From Pseudoalteromonas phenolica (lineage in GTDB: Bacteria; Pseudomonadota; Gammaproteobacteria; Enterobacterales; Alteromonadaceae), in contig NZ_PPSW01000025.1 of the NCBI RefSeq assembly GCF_005876835.1, positions 101,377 to 165,376 on the forward strand: 64,000 nt of DNA. The letters are read 5' to 3'. Every line of letters begins with the position of its first letter. Positions within the stretch are counted from its first letter, which is position 1. Both the position numbers and the translations under genes were made by a program. The notes beneath the pieces are model-generated. The model made no database searches, was not told where the DNA came from, and saw only the letters and a program-made list of their open reading frames with translations. Below are positions 1 to 8,426 of this stretch, in pieces.

Positions 1-1217
1 CTAAAAAAGTTATTATTGGTAAAGACACCCGTATTTCAGGTTATTTACTCGAAACATCGCTAGAAGCTGGATTAATTGCTGCAGGCATTGATGTTGTTTT
101 ACTTGGCCCTATGCCAACGCCAGCTGTTGCGTATTTAACGCAAACATTTCGTGCCGAAGCGGGGATTGTGATCAGTGCATCTCACAACCCATACCATGAC
201 AATGGTATTAAGTTTTTCAATGGTAAAGGCTTAAAGCTTGGCGATGAAGTTGAGCTTGAAATCGAGGCTATGCTGGATGAAGAAATGACTTGTGTACCTT
301 CTGAAAAGCTAGGTAAAGCCCGTCGTTTGGACAACGCAGATGGTCGTTATATCGAATTTTGTAAGGGTTTATTCCCAAATGAACTGTCTTTAGAAGGTTT
401 AAAGGTTGTTCTTGATTGCGCAAACGGTGCAACTTACCACATCGCCCCTGATGTAATGCGTGAATTAGGCGCAGAAGTCATTTGTCATGCCTGTGAGCCA
501 AACGGCATAAACATCAATCTAGAGTGCGGTGCAACGCATGTTGATAGTTTAAAGCAAAAAGTGTTAGAGCATAAAGCGGATGTTGGTATTGCATACGATG
601 GTGATGGTGACCGTGTAATGATGGTTGACCACAATGGCCGAGTATTCGATGGTGATGACATCGTGTATATCATCGCGTGTCAGGCACACCAAGAAAATAA
701 CTTAGGCGGTGGTGTTGTTGGTACTGTGATGTCAAATATGGGCCTTGAAAATGCACTGAAAGCCAAAGGTATTGATTTTGCGCGTAGTAAAGTAGGTGAC
801 CGCTACGTTATCGAACTTCTAAAAGAAAGAGGCTGGAAAATTGGTGGCGAGAGTTCAGGTCACGTTTTGAATCTCGACCTTATTTCTACTGGTGACGGTA
901 TTGTCTCAAGTTTGCAGGTATTGACGGCCATGGTCTCGCAAAACAAGACATTGAAAGACTTGGGTGCGGGTTTCCAAAAGTATCCAATGAAAATGATCAA
1001 TGTAAAGTATCAAGCTGGCACTGATCCAACACAAGCCGACGAAGTAAAATCTGCAGTGAAAGAAGTAGAAGCTGATCTTGCTGGCAAAGGTCGCGTCCTT
1101 CTTCGTAAATCAGGTACAGAGCCTGTTGTACGTGTCATGGTTGAGGCGGAGCAAGAGAAGCAAGTACTAGACTTCGCTCAAAAAATTGCCGAAGTTGTTG
1201 AAACTGTGAGCAATTAA
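1..1217 (+). CDS. glmM: Phosphoglucosamine mutase, 5' end cut by window
   Basis: Converts glucosamine-6-phosphate to glucosamine-1-phosphate for UDP-GlcNAc, and so for peptidoglycan and LPS. The reading frame is open from position 3, before the first ATG at 111, and already reads as GlmM ([11 protein letters not shown]), so the gene begins outside the window. About 40 N-terminal residues are missing, judged from the active-site serine in ISASHNP (codon near 180), which is Ser102 in E. coli. The metal-binding DGDGDR loop is near 600 and the sugar-binding GGESSGH near 845. RKSGTEP near the C-terminus is the phosphate-binding loop. The gene is followed by tpiA and secG in the same direction, the usual order in Alteromonadales. 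Confidence 0.97.
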   Translation, partial: KKVIIGKDTRISGYLLETSLEAGLIAAGIDVVLLGPMPTPAVAYLTQTFRAEAGIVISASHNPYHDNGIKFFNGKGLKLGDEVELEIEAMLDEEMTCVPSEKLGKARRLDNADGRYIEFCKGLFPNELSLEGLKVVLDCANGATYHIAPDVMRELGAEVICHACEPNGININLECGATHVDSLKQKVLEHKADVGIAYDGDGDRVMMVDHNGRVFDGDDIVYIIACQAHQENNLGGGVVGTVMSNMGLENALKAKGIDFARSKVGDRYVIELLKERGWKIGGESSGHVLNLDLISTGDGIVSSLQVLTAMVSQNKTLKDLGAGFQKYPMKMINVKYQAGTDPTQADEVKSAVKEVEADLAGKGRVLLRKSGTEPVVRVMVEAEQEKQVLDFAQKIAEVVETVSN

Positions 1218-1295
1218 ACAAAATTTCAATTTTATTTCTTGTAACTTTGGGTGAGGCGAGTTAGTATCTCACCCGCTTTTGATGCGGAGTATCGT

Positions 1296-2045
1296 ATGTC
1301 GCAACGTAAGCCAATTGTCGCTGGTAATTGGAAAATGAATGGTTCTATAGAACTTGTCGAAGAAATTTCTTCAAAAGTGCTAGACCAAATAGAAGAAAAA
1401 GCATCTCTTATTGTTTTTCCTCCAGCAATGCTTTTAAGCTCGGCAATTGAAAAAGGTTTTGTAACTGGTACGCAAACAGTATCTGAAAATAACTCAGGTG
1501 CGTTTACAGGCGAAACTAGTGCAGAACTAGCAAAGCAACTTGGTTCAGAGTTTACTCTTGTAGGACACTCAGAAAGACGAAGCCTTTTTGGTGAGTCAAA
1601 CGAAGTTGTAGCAAAAAAATTTAGCAAAGCACAAGAAAATGCCTTAACACCAATTTTATGTGTAGGCGAAACAGAATCTCAAAGAGAATCTGGTGAAACA
1701 GAACAAGTTGTTGCTGAGCAAATTAAAGCTGTAATTGAGCATTCAGGTATAGCATCACTGTCGAATTCTGTGATAGCATACGAGCCCGTTTGGGCCATTG
1801 GTACTGGTAAAACAGCATCACCTGAACAAGCACAAGCAGTGCACAAATTTATTCGAGATATGATTGCCGAGTATGATGGTCATATCGCAAATGAGCTTCG
1901 CATCCTTTATGGTGGAAGCGTTAATGATTCTAACAGTGATTTGTTATTTGCACAGCCGGATATAGATGGTGGCCTAATTGGTGGCGCAAGTCTTAAGGCA
2001 GATGCTTTTTTAAGTATTTACAAAAGTGCATTAGGGAACGTATAA
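1296..2045 (+). CDS. tpiA: Triosephosphate isomerase
   Basis: Interconverts dihydroxyacetone phosphate and glyceraldehyde-3-phosphate in glycolysis and gluconeogenesis. It has 249 residues, the normal length. Catalytic residues are visible: Lys13 in AGNWKMNG, His91 in VGHSERR and Glu163 in AYEPVWAIGTGK. The phosphate-binding YGGSV and GGASL motifs are near the C-terminus. An upstream in-frame start at 1251 would add 15 residues outside the family; I chose the ATG at 1296 because GGAG lies just upstream (1286-1289) and the protein then starts MSQRKPIVAGNWK. It ends 1 base before secG, so the two are probably co-transcribed. Confidence 0.97.
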   Translation: MSQRKPIVAGNWKMNGSIELVEEISSKVLDQIEEKASLIVFPPAMLLSSAIEKGFVTGTQTVSENNSGAFTGETSAELAKQLGSEFTLVGHSERRSLFGESNEVVAKKFSKAQENALTPILCVGETESQRESGETEQVVAEQIKAVIEHSGIASLSNSVIAYEPVWAIGTGKTASPEQAQAVHKFIRDMIAEYDGHIANELRILYGGSVNDSNSDLLFAQPDIDGGLIGGASLKADAFLSIYKSALGNV

Positions 2046-2046
2046 A

Positions 2047-2391
2047 ATGTACGAGATATTATTGGTTGTTTACCTAATTATTTCTTTAGCTCTAGTTGGT
2101 ATGATTTTAATCCAACAAGGTAAAGGCGCAGACATGGGCTCTTCATTCGGAGCAGGTGCTTCTGCAACAGTTTTCGGGTCATCAGGTGCTGGAAACTTCA
2201 TGACGAAGACAACAACAATTCTAGCAACTGTTTTCTTCGTACTGAGCATCATTTTAGGTAACTTAACAGCTGGTCAAATCAAAAAGACTGATGAGTGGGA
2301 AAACCTTTCATCTCCTATAGCAACAGAAGTTGCACCTACTGATTCAGACGTACCAGTTTCGAACAATAATAACTCGGACGTACCTAACTAA
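2047..2391 (+). CDS. secG: Preprotein translocase subunit SecG
   Basis: Small subunit of the SecYEG inner-membrane channel that helps SecA-driven protein export. It has 114 residues with two hydrophobic segments (about 2-22 and 52-75). Between them lies the conserved glycine-rich loop LIQQGKGADMGSSFGAG. The C-terminal tail is polar, rich in Asn and Asp, and poorly conserved, as is usual for SecG. It starts one base after the tpiA stop and is followed 7 bases later by a tRNA gene, so tpiA, secG and the tRNA may share a transcript that ends at the hairpin at 2491. Confidence 0.95.
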   Translation: MYEILLVVYLIISLALVGMILIQQGKGADMGSSFGAGASATVFGSSGAGNFMTKTTTILATVFFVLSIILGNLTAGQIKKTDEWENLSSPIATEVAPTDSDVPVSNNNNSDVPN

Positions 2392-2398
2392 AAAATTC

Positions 2399-2483
2399 GC
2401 GGATGTGGTGGAATTGGTAGACACGCCATCTTGAGGGGGTGGTGGCTTCGGCCGTGGGGGTTCAAGTCCCCCCATCCGCACCA
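2399..2483 (+). tRNA. tRNA-Leu (anticodon GAG)
   Basis: The 85 bases fold as a class II tRNA. The acceptor stem GCGGATG pairs with CATCCGC, followed by discriminator A and an encoded CCA. The anticodon stem CCATC/GGTGG encloses the loop TTGAGGG, giving anticodon GAG (reads CUC/CUU Leu). A long variable arm with a TTCG loop and the T arm GGGGG-TTCAAGT-CCCCC are present. Its position just after secG matches E. coli leuU and many relatives. Confidence 0.97.
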
Positions 2484-2490
2484 ATTATTA

Positions 2491-2515
2491 AAACCAGCTT
2501 TTAGCTGGTTTTTTT
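2491..2515 (+). terminator. Rho-independent terminator after tRNA-Leu
   Basis: The stem AACCAGCT/AGCTGGTT is followed by a run of T. It lies 8 bases after the tRNA CCA end and closes the glmM-tpiA-secG-tRNA unit. Confidence 0.85.
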
Positions 2516-2614
2516 ATGCCTGAAATTTACTAATGCTTAAATCAATAAAAATACTTTGATTATTCAATAGCCTTGATTAACATAAGTCATTATTTTGTTC
2601 ATTGAACTGTTATC

Positions 2615-4585
2615 TTGATCTTCCAAAATACTGCTGTATCACTTAGAAATAAGCTCAAGGCGATTGAGTTAAATGAAAGCCAAATCATTTTACAATTACA
2701 TAACGATACACTTGCTTACTCATGGCAGGCGTTACAGTGTGCGCCTCAATTACATAAAACTCCTTTTAGCCATGTGATTGAGATACAGCTCAATGCTGAT
2801 GATACTTCTTACAAGCATCGTTTTGCAGCGCAGGATGATTGCCAAAGCCAGCTAGACACCTTTTGGAGTAATGCCAATAAAGCGGAATTGGTTAATACAA
2901 TTTTTAAAATTGAAGCACTGTTAAAGCAGTCATTTTTGTCACACCGAAAATGGTTAGCGATCAAAGATAAAGTGAATGCCTTGGCTGTAAACTGGCTTGC
3001 TCGAGATCTAAAGTGCCAATTAACGGACGATATACAAAAAGCACTGGCATCTTTAAAAGAATTAGTTAGCTGGACAGAAACAGATATTGCAGAGTTTAAA
3101 AACAGCTTTATCAATTACAAAATGCGAGAGTATAAATCATTCTTTGATAGGCTTGAGCAACACCCGCTCACGGAAGCACAGCAGCGTGCCTGCATTATTC
3201 AAGATGACAGACAATTATTGCTGGCAGGCGCTGGTACGGGAAAAACCAGTGTCATTACAGCGAAATTTAAATACTTACTTCACACCAAGCAAGCCAAAGC
3301 TGCAGACCTATTAGTATTAGCCTATGGCAGTGATGCCAGTGAAGAATTGCAATCGAGACTTGAAGAAAAAGGTCAAGTCATGACCTTTCATAGTTTGGGC
3401 AAGCAAATCATAGCCGATGTAGAAGGTAGCGTGCCTAAGGTGTCAGAATTATCTAGCAATCGACTGGCTAAAACGGCGTTTATACTTGATACTTTACAAG
3501 CGCTATACCCTGACAATTCATTTAAGCAGCTGTTAGTTGCATTTTTGCGAAACAACTTTGCCTACAAATTTGATGGTGAGTTAAGTACATTTTTAAACTC
3601 GCCATTAAAAAACAAGTTTGTACAAACAATTTTCACGCTGTTCAGTCTCTACAAACAAGCCCATGCACTTGGCAAAATTTCTGAGCTAGAGACAAGGTTT
3701 TCAGACGACCTAACCCTACTGAGACATTTTTTAGCTGAATATAATCTCTATTTATCAAATGAAAATAGCATCGACTTTGATGACATGATCATTCGTGCCA
3801 GACAATATACTCAAAGTGGTCAATATACTCCGCAATGGAAGTTTATTCTTGTTGATGAGTTTCAAGATATTTCTGCAATTCGTGCTGAATTGGTGAAAGA
3901 TTTATTGGCTAATAAGTCTGGAAGCCAGCTATTTGCAGTGGGTGACGATTGGCAATCAATCTACCGATTTAATGGCGGCGATATTCGTTATACCACAGAG
4001 TTTGCAAAATACTTTGGACATGCAACCACCACCCAACTCGATAAAACATTTCGTTATTCGCAATCTTTGCTCGATTTATCTGCTGAGTTTGTCTGTGCTA
4101 ATCCACAACAAATTACCAAATCAATTCAGGCTTTCTCATCAAGCTCATTACCTGCTGTAAAAGAAGTCTTTCATACTGAGCCAATGCAAGGGGTGTCAGA
4201 AGCATTTGGGTACATTGCAAATCAAGCACCCACCAATGCCAGTGTATTAATCTTAGCGAGAAGTCATGCAGCTCTACTAGATAAATCGACTTTACAAGCG
4301 ATTGAGAGCAACTATCAGCAACTTTCTATAAAACAGATGACATTCCACGCTGCAAAAGGAAAAGAGGCCGACTACGCGATTTTAATTGGACTAGACAATA
4401 AGTCATTGCCTTCAAGAGTGAAATCAGCACCTTTAGTTGAAGCTTTACTGCCTAAAGTAGAGCGATTCAAAGATGCAGAAGAGAGAAGACTGTTCTATGT
4501 CGCATTAACACGCGCCAAAAAGCAGTTGGTGCTGCTCATTCCTGAGCAGTCTCCGAGTGAGTTTGTAATAGAGTTAAACTACTAA
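2615..4585 (+). CDS. helD: DNA helicase IV (UvrD/Rep superfamily 1)
   Basis: A 3'-5' DNA helicase of superfamily 1, of 656 residues, close to the E. coli HelD length of 684. The Walker A motif GAGTGKTS is at 205-212. The Q-like motif PLTEAQQRA lies just before it. Further on are the Walker B motif LVDEFQDIS, motif III VGDDWQSIYRFNGGD, the FRYSQ motif, the TFHAAKGKEAD motif V and the motif VI YVALTRAKK. The N-terminal 180 residues match the HelD-specific extension rather than UvrD or Rep. The start is uncertain: an in-frame TGA at 2603 excludes anything longer, and the first start codon after it is TTG at 2615. In relatives the preceding genes are followed by rimP-nusA-infB, not helD. Confidence 0.88.
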   Translation: MIFQNTAVSLRNKLKAIELNESQIILQLHNDTLAYSWQALQCAPQLHKTPFSHVIEIQLNADDTSYKHRFAAQDDCQSQLDTFWSNANKAELVNTIFKIEALLKQSFLSHRKWLAIKDKVNALAVNWLARDLKCQLTDDIQKALASLKELVSWTETDIAEFKNSFINYKMREYKSFFDRLEQHPLTEAQQRACIIQDDRQLLLAGAGTGKTSVITAKFKYLLHTKQAKAADLLVLAYGSDASEELQSRLEEKGQVMTFHSLGKQIIADVEGSVPKVSELSSNRLAKTAFILDTLQALYPDNSFKQLLVAFLRNNFAYKFDGELSTFLNSPLKNKFVQTIFTLFSLYKQAHALGKISELETRFSDDLTLLRHFLAEYNLYLSNENSIDFDDMIIRARQYTQSGQYTPQWKFILVDEFQDISAIRAELVKDLLANKSGSQLFAVGDDWQSIYRFNGGDIRYTTEFAKYFGHATTTQLDKTFRYSQSLLDLSAEFVCANPQQITKSIQAFSSSSLPAVKEVFHTEPMQGVSEAFGYIANQAPTNASVLILARSHAALLDKSTLQAIESNYQQLSIKQMTFHAAKGKEADYAILIGLDNKSLPSRVKSAPLVEALLPKVERFKDAEERRLFYVALTRAKKQLVLLIPEQSPSEFVIELNY

Positions 4586-4793
4586 TACCAATCCGCAGTA
4601 ACACATTATTATTTTGAGGGGGAGAAACGGACGTTAACTTCGTTAAAAGTTTCTTATTTAGGACAGCTAAATAGCAAAACTTTCGCCTTGCCTACATGGA
4701 AGTAGGTACCTCAGCGTTAGCAGGATGCGTGAGCGGCGCTATCGACAAGTTTCTCTTCCCTCTAAATAGAGCACTTAGTTAAGCAGATTGGTA
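4586..4793. repeat. MITE-like dispersed repeat, copy 1 (full length)
   Basis: A 208-bp non-coding element begins right after the helD stop. Its ends are an 11-bp inverted repeat with one mismatch, TACCAATCCGC and GCAGATTGGTA. The similarity continues inward for about 45 bp, including GAGGGGGAGAAAC facing GTTTCTCTTCCCTC. An internal hairpin CCTAC-ttccat-GTAGG lies near 4691-4706 in the opposite sense. Reading the minus strand, it matches a decayed copy at 18308-18504 over most of its length, and a 38-bp form at 56080-56117 equals its two ends joined. No transposase is encoded. Confidence 0.75.
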
Positions 4794-4805
4794 TCACCTA
4801 CAAAA

Positions 4806-5036
4806 TCACAAATTACTGATTTTCTTGTCGAGTTGATAGCCTTCATCCGTGACGATTTTTTCAAGGGTTTCAACCCGGCTTTTAAGGGCAGCGAGTTCTT
4901 TACGCATTTGTTCGGAGTCACCCGAGTGCTTAAGTGCTTTTTCTTTGAATGCGAGATAGCGTTTTACCCACTCTCCAACCATCCCTAATCCGACACAAAT
5001 GAAAACGATCATCACGATCATGGTTGTTCCTGACAT
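4806..5036 (-). CDS. PspB-like small membrane protein
   Basis: A protein of 76 residues. It has one N-terminal membrane segment (about 4-21, rich in Ile, Met and Val), a basic stretch (VKRYLAFKEKALK) and a C-terminal coiled-coil heptad region ELAALKSRVETLEKIVTDEG. This layout and the RVETLEKI region resemble PspB, which in E. coli works with PspC and PspA in envelope stress. No pspA, pspC or pspF is nearby, so the role is unsupported by context. The start has a good ribosome site, TAGGAG, 7 bases upstream. It ends 12 bases from the repeat at 4586-4793. Confidence 0.65.
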   Translation of the reverse strand: MSGTTMIVMIVFICVGLGMVGEWVKRYLAFKEKALKHSGDSEQMRKELAALKSRVETLEKIVTDEGYQLDKKISNL

Positions 5037-5185
5037 AACTAACTCCTACTAATAATTCTAATTTTAGAATAGCAGTCTTATTGATTTAAGTTAGTGACAA
5101 AAGTCAGAGAAGAGAAGGTGACAACTAGAATGAGGTTAACGGATTGTGCAACTGCAGTAGGTGATTGCAATTGCACATGAACAAA

Positions 5186-5845
5186 TTAGGCTTCGTAAGG
5201 AAGAGGATCACTTGCATTATTTAAAGAAAACGCCTCTAGACGCTCTTGGCATGCACCACATTTACCACATGCTTTTTCACGACCGTTATAGCAAGTCCAT
5301 GTGTTGCTATAATCTAAGCCCATTTTTAGACCATCGGTTAATATTTCAATCTTTGAATTGTTTAAATAAGGACAAACAATTTCAACTTCTTCATAGTTGG
5401 CGATGCGACAAACATCACTCATCTTTTCAACGAATTCTGGGCGACAGTCTGGATAGATGGCATGATCACCTGAGTGCGCGCCATAAAATACCTTGTTAGC
5501 TTTTAGTGATACTGCATAGCCAACAGCCAAAGAAAGTAAGATCATATTACGGTTAGGCACAACTGTGCTTTTCATGCTTTCTTCTTCGTAATGGCCTTCA
5601 GGCACTTCAATGTCATCGGTCAGTGATGAGCCACCAATAAGCTGGTTGATTGCAGAAATATCAACAACCTTATGGTGTACATTTAAATCAGCACAGACAC
5701 TCGCAGCGACTTCTAGCTCTTTTACATGGCGCTGGCCATAGTTGAACGATAACGCGTACACGTCAAAGCCTGACTTCATTGCTTTGTTTAACACTGTGTA
5801 AGAGTCCATTCCACCAGAATAGATTACGACGACTTTTTCACTCAT
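5186..5845 (-). CDS. queC: 7-cyano-7-deazaguanine (preQ0) synthase
   Basis: Makes preQ0 from 7-carboxy-7-deazaguanine with ATP and ammonia, in the queuosine route for tRNA wobble base 34. It has 219 residues. The PP-loop nucleotide-binding motif YSGGMDS is at 9-15. Four zinc-binding cysteines lie near the C-terminus ([16 protein letters not shown]). The frame is open to 5920, but the start at 5845 ([12 protein letters not shown]) fits the family and has GAGG upstream. It is divergent from queE, which makes its substrate. Confidence 0.95.
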   Translation of the reverse strand: MSEKVVVIYSGGMDSYTVLNKAMKSGFDVYALSFNYGQRHVKELEVAASVCADLNVHHKVVDISAINQLIGGSSLTDDIEVPEGHYEEESMKSTVVPNRNMILLSLAVGYAVSLKANKVFYGAHSGDHAIYPDCRPEFVEKMSDVCRIANYEEVEIVCPYLNNSKIEILTDGLKMGLDYSNTWTCYNGREKACGKCGACQERLEAFSLNNASDPLPYEA

Positions 5846-5899
5846 AAGATTATTGCCTCGAATTTGATAGAGGTTTGCTTCAGGGCGCGATATACTACA

Positions 5900-5939
5900 C
5901 GGCCGCTGAAAAAATAACAATTTTCACGGCCGATTTTTT
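5900..5939 (+). promoter_or_regulatory. Hairpin with T run in the queC-queE divergent region
   Basis: CGGCCG-c-TGAAAA and TTTTCA-CGGCCG form a 12-bp stem with one bulged base (5900-5932). It is followed on the plus strand by ATTTTTTG (5933-5940). It lies 28 bases before the queE start. The form is that of an intrinsic terminator, so it may attenuate queE or stop transcription coming from the left. A -10-like TATACT sits at 5891-5896 but lacks a well-spaced -35. It does not match the preQ1 riboswitch sequence as I know it. Confidence 0.55.
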
Positions 5940-5967
5940 GAGTTTGCTATGTTGTATTGGAGCTGCT

Positions 5968-6633
5968 TTGTACAAAGTTAATGAGATTTTTGAAACCATC
6001 CAGGGTGAAGCGAGTTTTACTGGTGTGCCGTCGATATTTTTGCGTTTACAGGGTTGCCCAGTGGGGTGTTCTTGGTGTGATACCAAACAAACGTGGGAAA
6101 CCAACGACACCTATCTTGTAACTTTAGGCGAAACAATCGAAAAGAAAGCAGATTCTGAAAAGTGGGCAAATGCCAGTATTGAAGAAATCATCAATTTGTT
6201 CAAAGAACGCGGCTATTTAGCAAAGCATGTGGTTATTACAGGTGGCGAACCTTGTATGTACGATTTAGTACCTTTATGTGAGGAACTTCATGAGGCTGGT
6301 TACACCACACAAATTGAAACCAGTGGCACCTTTGAAATTCTAGCACCTGAGTCAACCTGGGTAACCGTATCGCCAAAAATCAACATGCGTGGCGGCTATG
6401 ATGTACTGACGTCAGCCATGCAAAGAGCAAATGAAATCAAACACCCAATCGCGATGCAAAAGCACGTTGATGAACTCGAAGCGTTGTTCGAGCAAACAGG
6501 TGTGAGACCTGAACTGATTTACTTACAGCCAATCAGCCAAAAAGCCAAAGCAACTAAACTTGCAATCGAAACGTGTTTGAAGAAAAACTGGCGTTTATCA
6601 GTGCAAGTACACAAATATATCGGTATAAACTAA
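5968..6633 (+). CDS. queE: 7-carboxy-7-deazaguanine synthase
   Basis: Radical SAM enzyme that contracts the ring of 6-carboxytetrahydropterin to 7-carboxy-7-deazaguanine, the substrate of QueC. The 221 residues begin YKVNEIFETIQGE, like E. coli QueE. The iron-sulfur cluster cysteines are in QGCPVGCSWCDTK, a CxxxCxxC motif in this family. A GGEP motif for SAM binding is at TGGEPCMYD. The open frame reaches back to 5875, but that would add 31 residues overlapping the hairpin; the TTG at 5968 has GGAG five bases upstream and gives the family length. It ends just before a two-way terminator. Confidence 0.92.
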   Translation: MYKVNEIFETIQGEASFTGVPSIFLRLQGCPVGCSWCDTKQTWETNDTYLVTLGETIEKKADSEKWANASIEEIINLFKERGYLAKHVVITGGEPCMYDLVPLCEELHEAGYTTQIETSGTFEILAPESTWVTVSPKINMRGGYDVLTSAMQRANEIKHPIAMQKHVDELEALFEQTGVRPELIYLQPISQKAKATKLAIETCLKKNWRLSVQVHKYIGIN

Positions 6634-6658
6634 TTATTAATTTGCTTAACGCTCAAAA

Positions 6659-6688
6659 AAAGAAAGCCCGTTTTAAACGGGCTTTCTT
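6659..6688. terminator. Bidirectional terminator between queE and sbcB
   Basis: The perfect stem AAGAAAGCCCGTTT/AAACGGGCTTTCTT has A-rich and T-rich flanks. It lies between two convergent genes and can serve both. Confidence 0.85.
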
Positions 6689-6714
6689 GTGTAAGATTTA
6701 AATTGAGTAAGCGC

Positions 6715-8184
6715 TTAGAGGCTTTGAGCATACATGTACAAAGATTTTAAAATGCCCATTTTCTTTTCATTACCATCATGCTGATGCAATAAATTCTCTA
6801 GCGTTAACATAAAGTCTTCTGCGCCGATAGAAGGGTTATCTTCACCATGCATCAACTTGTTCTGACAATATTTACGCCATACATCTAATTCGTGTGGCGT
6901 GAGCGTATGAGGCCAGTTACGGGCTCTGTATCTAAACAACATAGTTGTAAATTTGGTGTCATCAAACTCTAAATCAAATGAACCTAACGACTCAGGCGCG
7001 GCATCTCTGATCATCGCAAACTTGGCTTTATCTGCTTTTGAGGTAAAGCCATTATAAAGCTGGTAATCAGGGTTAGTTGTGCTGCTAAAGTCCGCTTTAT
7101 CGTTAAACACTTCTGCTACTTTGTCTCTTAATTCTGGGTGTGCTTTTAGCACTTTTAAATTCTCAAGACACTTTTCTCTGTCTATGCCTAAACGAGCTGC
7201 ATTTTCAGGAAGCAGGGTTTTTGCAGGCGCCAAAATAGGGCACTTATTTAAATACACCAACTTAAGGCCAACTGGCAATTCATCTTCACCTAAATCAGCA
7301 TGCTTTGTATAAAGACGCTCACGTAATTGCTCAACGTCTAAATCAAGCAGCACTTGAGGGTCTTCAGTTAAGTTAAAACACACCACGGCGTTTTTATTCA
7401 CTGGGTGAAAGCTCATTGGTGCAATCCAGCTTGTGCAGCCTTGAGTCGCAGGAATACGTGAAGAAGTGTGTACAAGTGGTTGCATATTATAGACATCAAC
7501 GAGATCAGCTAATGCCTTCTTATTTCTTAATCCAAAGAAGAAGTTAAACAATTTTGGCTGCTTTTCTTTGATTAATTTAGCCAGTGCGATGGTTGCAGTT
7601 ACATCACTCAGCGCATCGTGCGCGGCTGCGTGTTCTATGCCATTGGCAACGGTAAGCTCTTCGAGTTTAAAACTTGGCGAACCATCTTCTTTTAATGGCC
7701 ACTCAATACCTTCAGGTCTTAATGCATAACAAGCACGAACAAGATCAATGATATCCCAGCGGCTATTACCATTTTGCCATTCACGCTCGTATGGGTCATA
7801 AAAGTTTCTATACAGTGAGTAACGCGTTACTTCATCATCGAAGCGAATACTGTTGTAGCCAGCCACACAAGTATTAGGGCGACTAAACTCAGCATGGATC
7901 TTCGCCATAAATTCAGCTTCAACCAAACCATGTTTAAGTGCATGTTGCGGCGTGATGCCGGTGATCAAACACGCTTCAGGATGAGGTAAATAATCAGGAG
8001 CAGGTTTGCAGTATTCTATTAAAGGCTCACCGATAATATTCAAATTATAATCGGTGCGAATACCTGCAAATTGACTTGGGCGGTCTTTTTGTGGGCTGGC
8101 CCCCCAAGTTTCATAGTCGTGCCAATAGATAGTAGGGATATCTTCAACGTTTTCTTGTGTGTGTAATTGATTGTTTTCTTGCAT
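6715..8184 (-). CDS. sbcB: Exodeoxyribonuclease I
   Basis: Degrades single-stranded DNA 3' to 5' and acts in recombination and mismatch repair with SSB. It has 489 residues, near the E. coli length of 475. The DEDDh exonuclease motifs are visible: YWHDYETWG (Asp23, Glu25), the FDDE of motif II in SIRFDDEVTRYSL, and the HDALSDV motif III with its catalytic His and Asp. The C-terminal half corresponds to the SH3-like and helical extension of ExoI. The start at 8184 has only a weak AAAGA ribosome site. It is a single-gene unit. Confidence 0.95.
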   Translation of the reverse strand: MQENNQLHTQENVEDIPTIYWHDYETWGASPQKDRPSQFAGIRTDYNLNIIGEPLIEYCKPAPDYLPHPEACLITGITPQHALKHGLVEAEFMAKIHAEFSRPNTCVAGYNSIRFDDEVTRYSLYRNFYDPYEREWQNGNSRWDIIDLVRACYALRPEGIEWPLKEDGSPSFKLEELTVANGIEHAAAHDALSDVTATIALAKLIKEKQPKLFNFFFGLRNKKALADLVDVYNMQPLVHTSSRIPATQGCTSWIAPMSFHPVNKNAVVCFNLTEDPQVLLDLDVEQLRERLYTKHADLGEDELPVGLKLVYLNKCPILAPAKTLLPENAARLGIDREKCLENLKVLKAHPELRDKVAEVFNDKADFSSTTNPDYQLYNGFTSKADKAKFAMIRDAAPESLGSFDLEFDDTKFTTMLFRYRARNWPHTLTPHELDVWRKYCQNKLMHGEDNPSIGAEDFMLTLENLLHQHDGNEKKMGILKSLYMYAQSL

Positions 8185-8370
8185 AAATCTTTAGCTATCT
8201 ATGGTGCTTGTATGTTGGTTTATAACAAGAGCATAGTAACACATATGAAAAATGGCTTCGATTTTTAAAATTAATGTGAAGAGGATTGAGCAAAGTATTA
8301 GCTTGAAACGTTCATTTTCAAACTGAGTATTTTTAGATGTACTTAAGAAAAGAAAGCAATTAAAAAGTCA

Positions 8371-8394
8371 AAAAAAAGCGCCCTCAGGCGCTTT
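8371..8394 (-). terminator. Terminator of the CBS-domain gene
   Basis: On the minus strand the stem AAAGCGCC/GGCGCTTT with a four-base loop is followed by a run of T. It lies about 35 bases after the CBS gene stop. Confidence 0.85.
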
Positions 8395-8426
8395 GAACTT
8401 TAACGAACATTACTTTGGGATAATGG

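Noticed and set aside
4788..4988. Plus-strand open frame of 66 codons
   Set aside because: It overlaps the PspB-like gene on the other strand, begins inside the repeat and has no family or ribosome site.
5846..5967. preQ1 riboswitch between queC and queE
   Set aside because: The conserved pseudoknot sequences are absent; only the hairpin at 5900-5932 is present.
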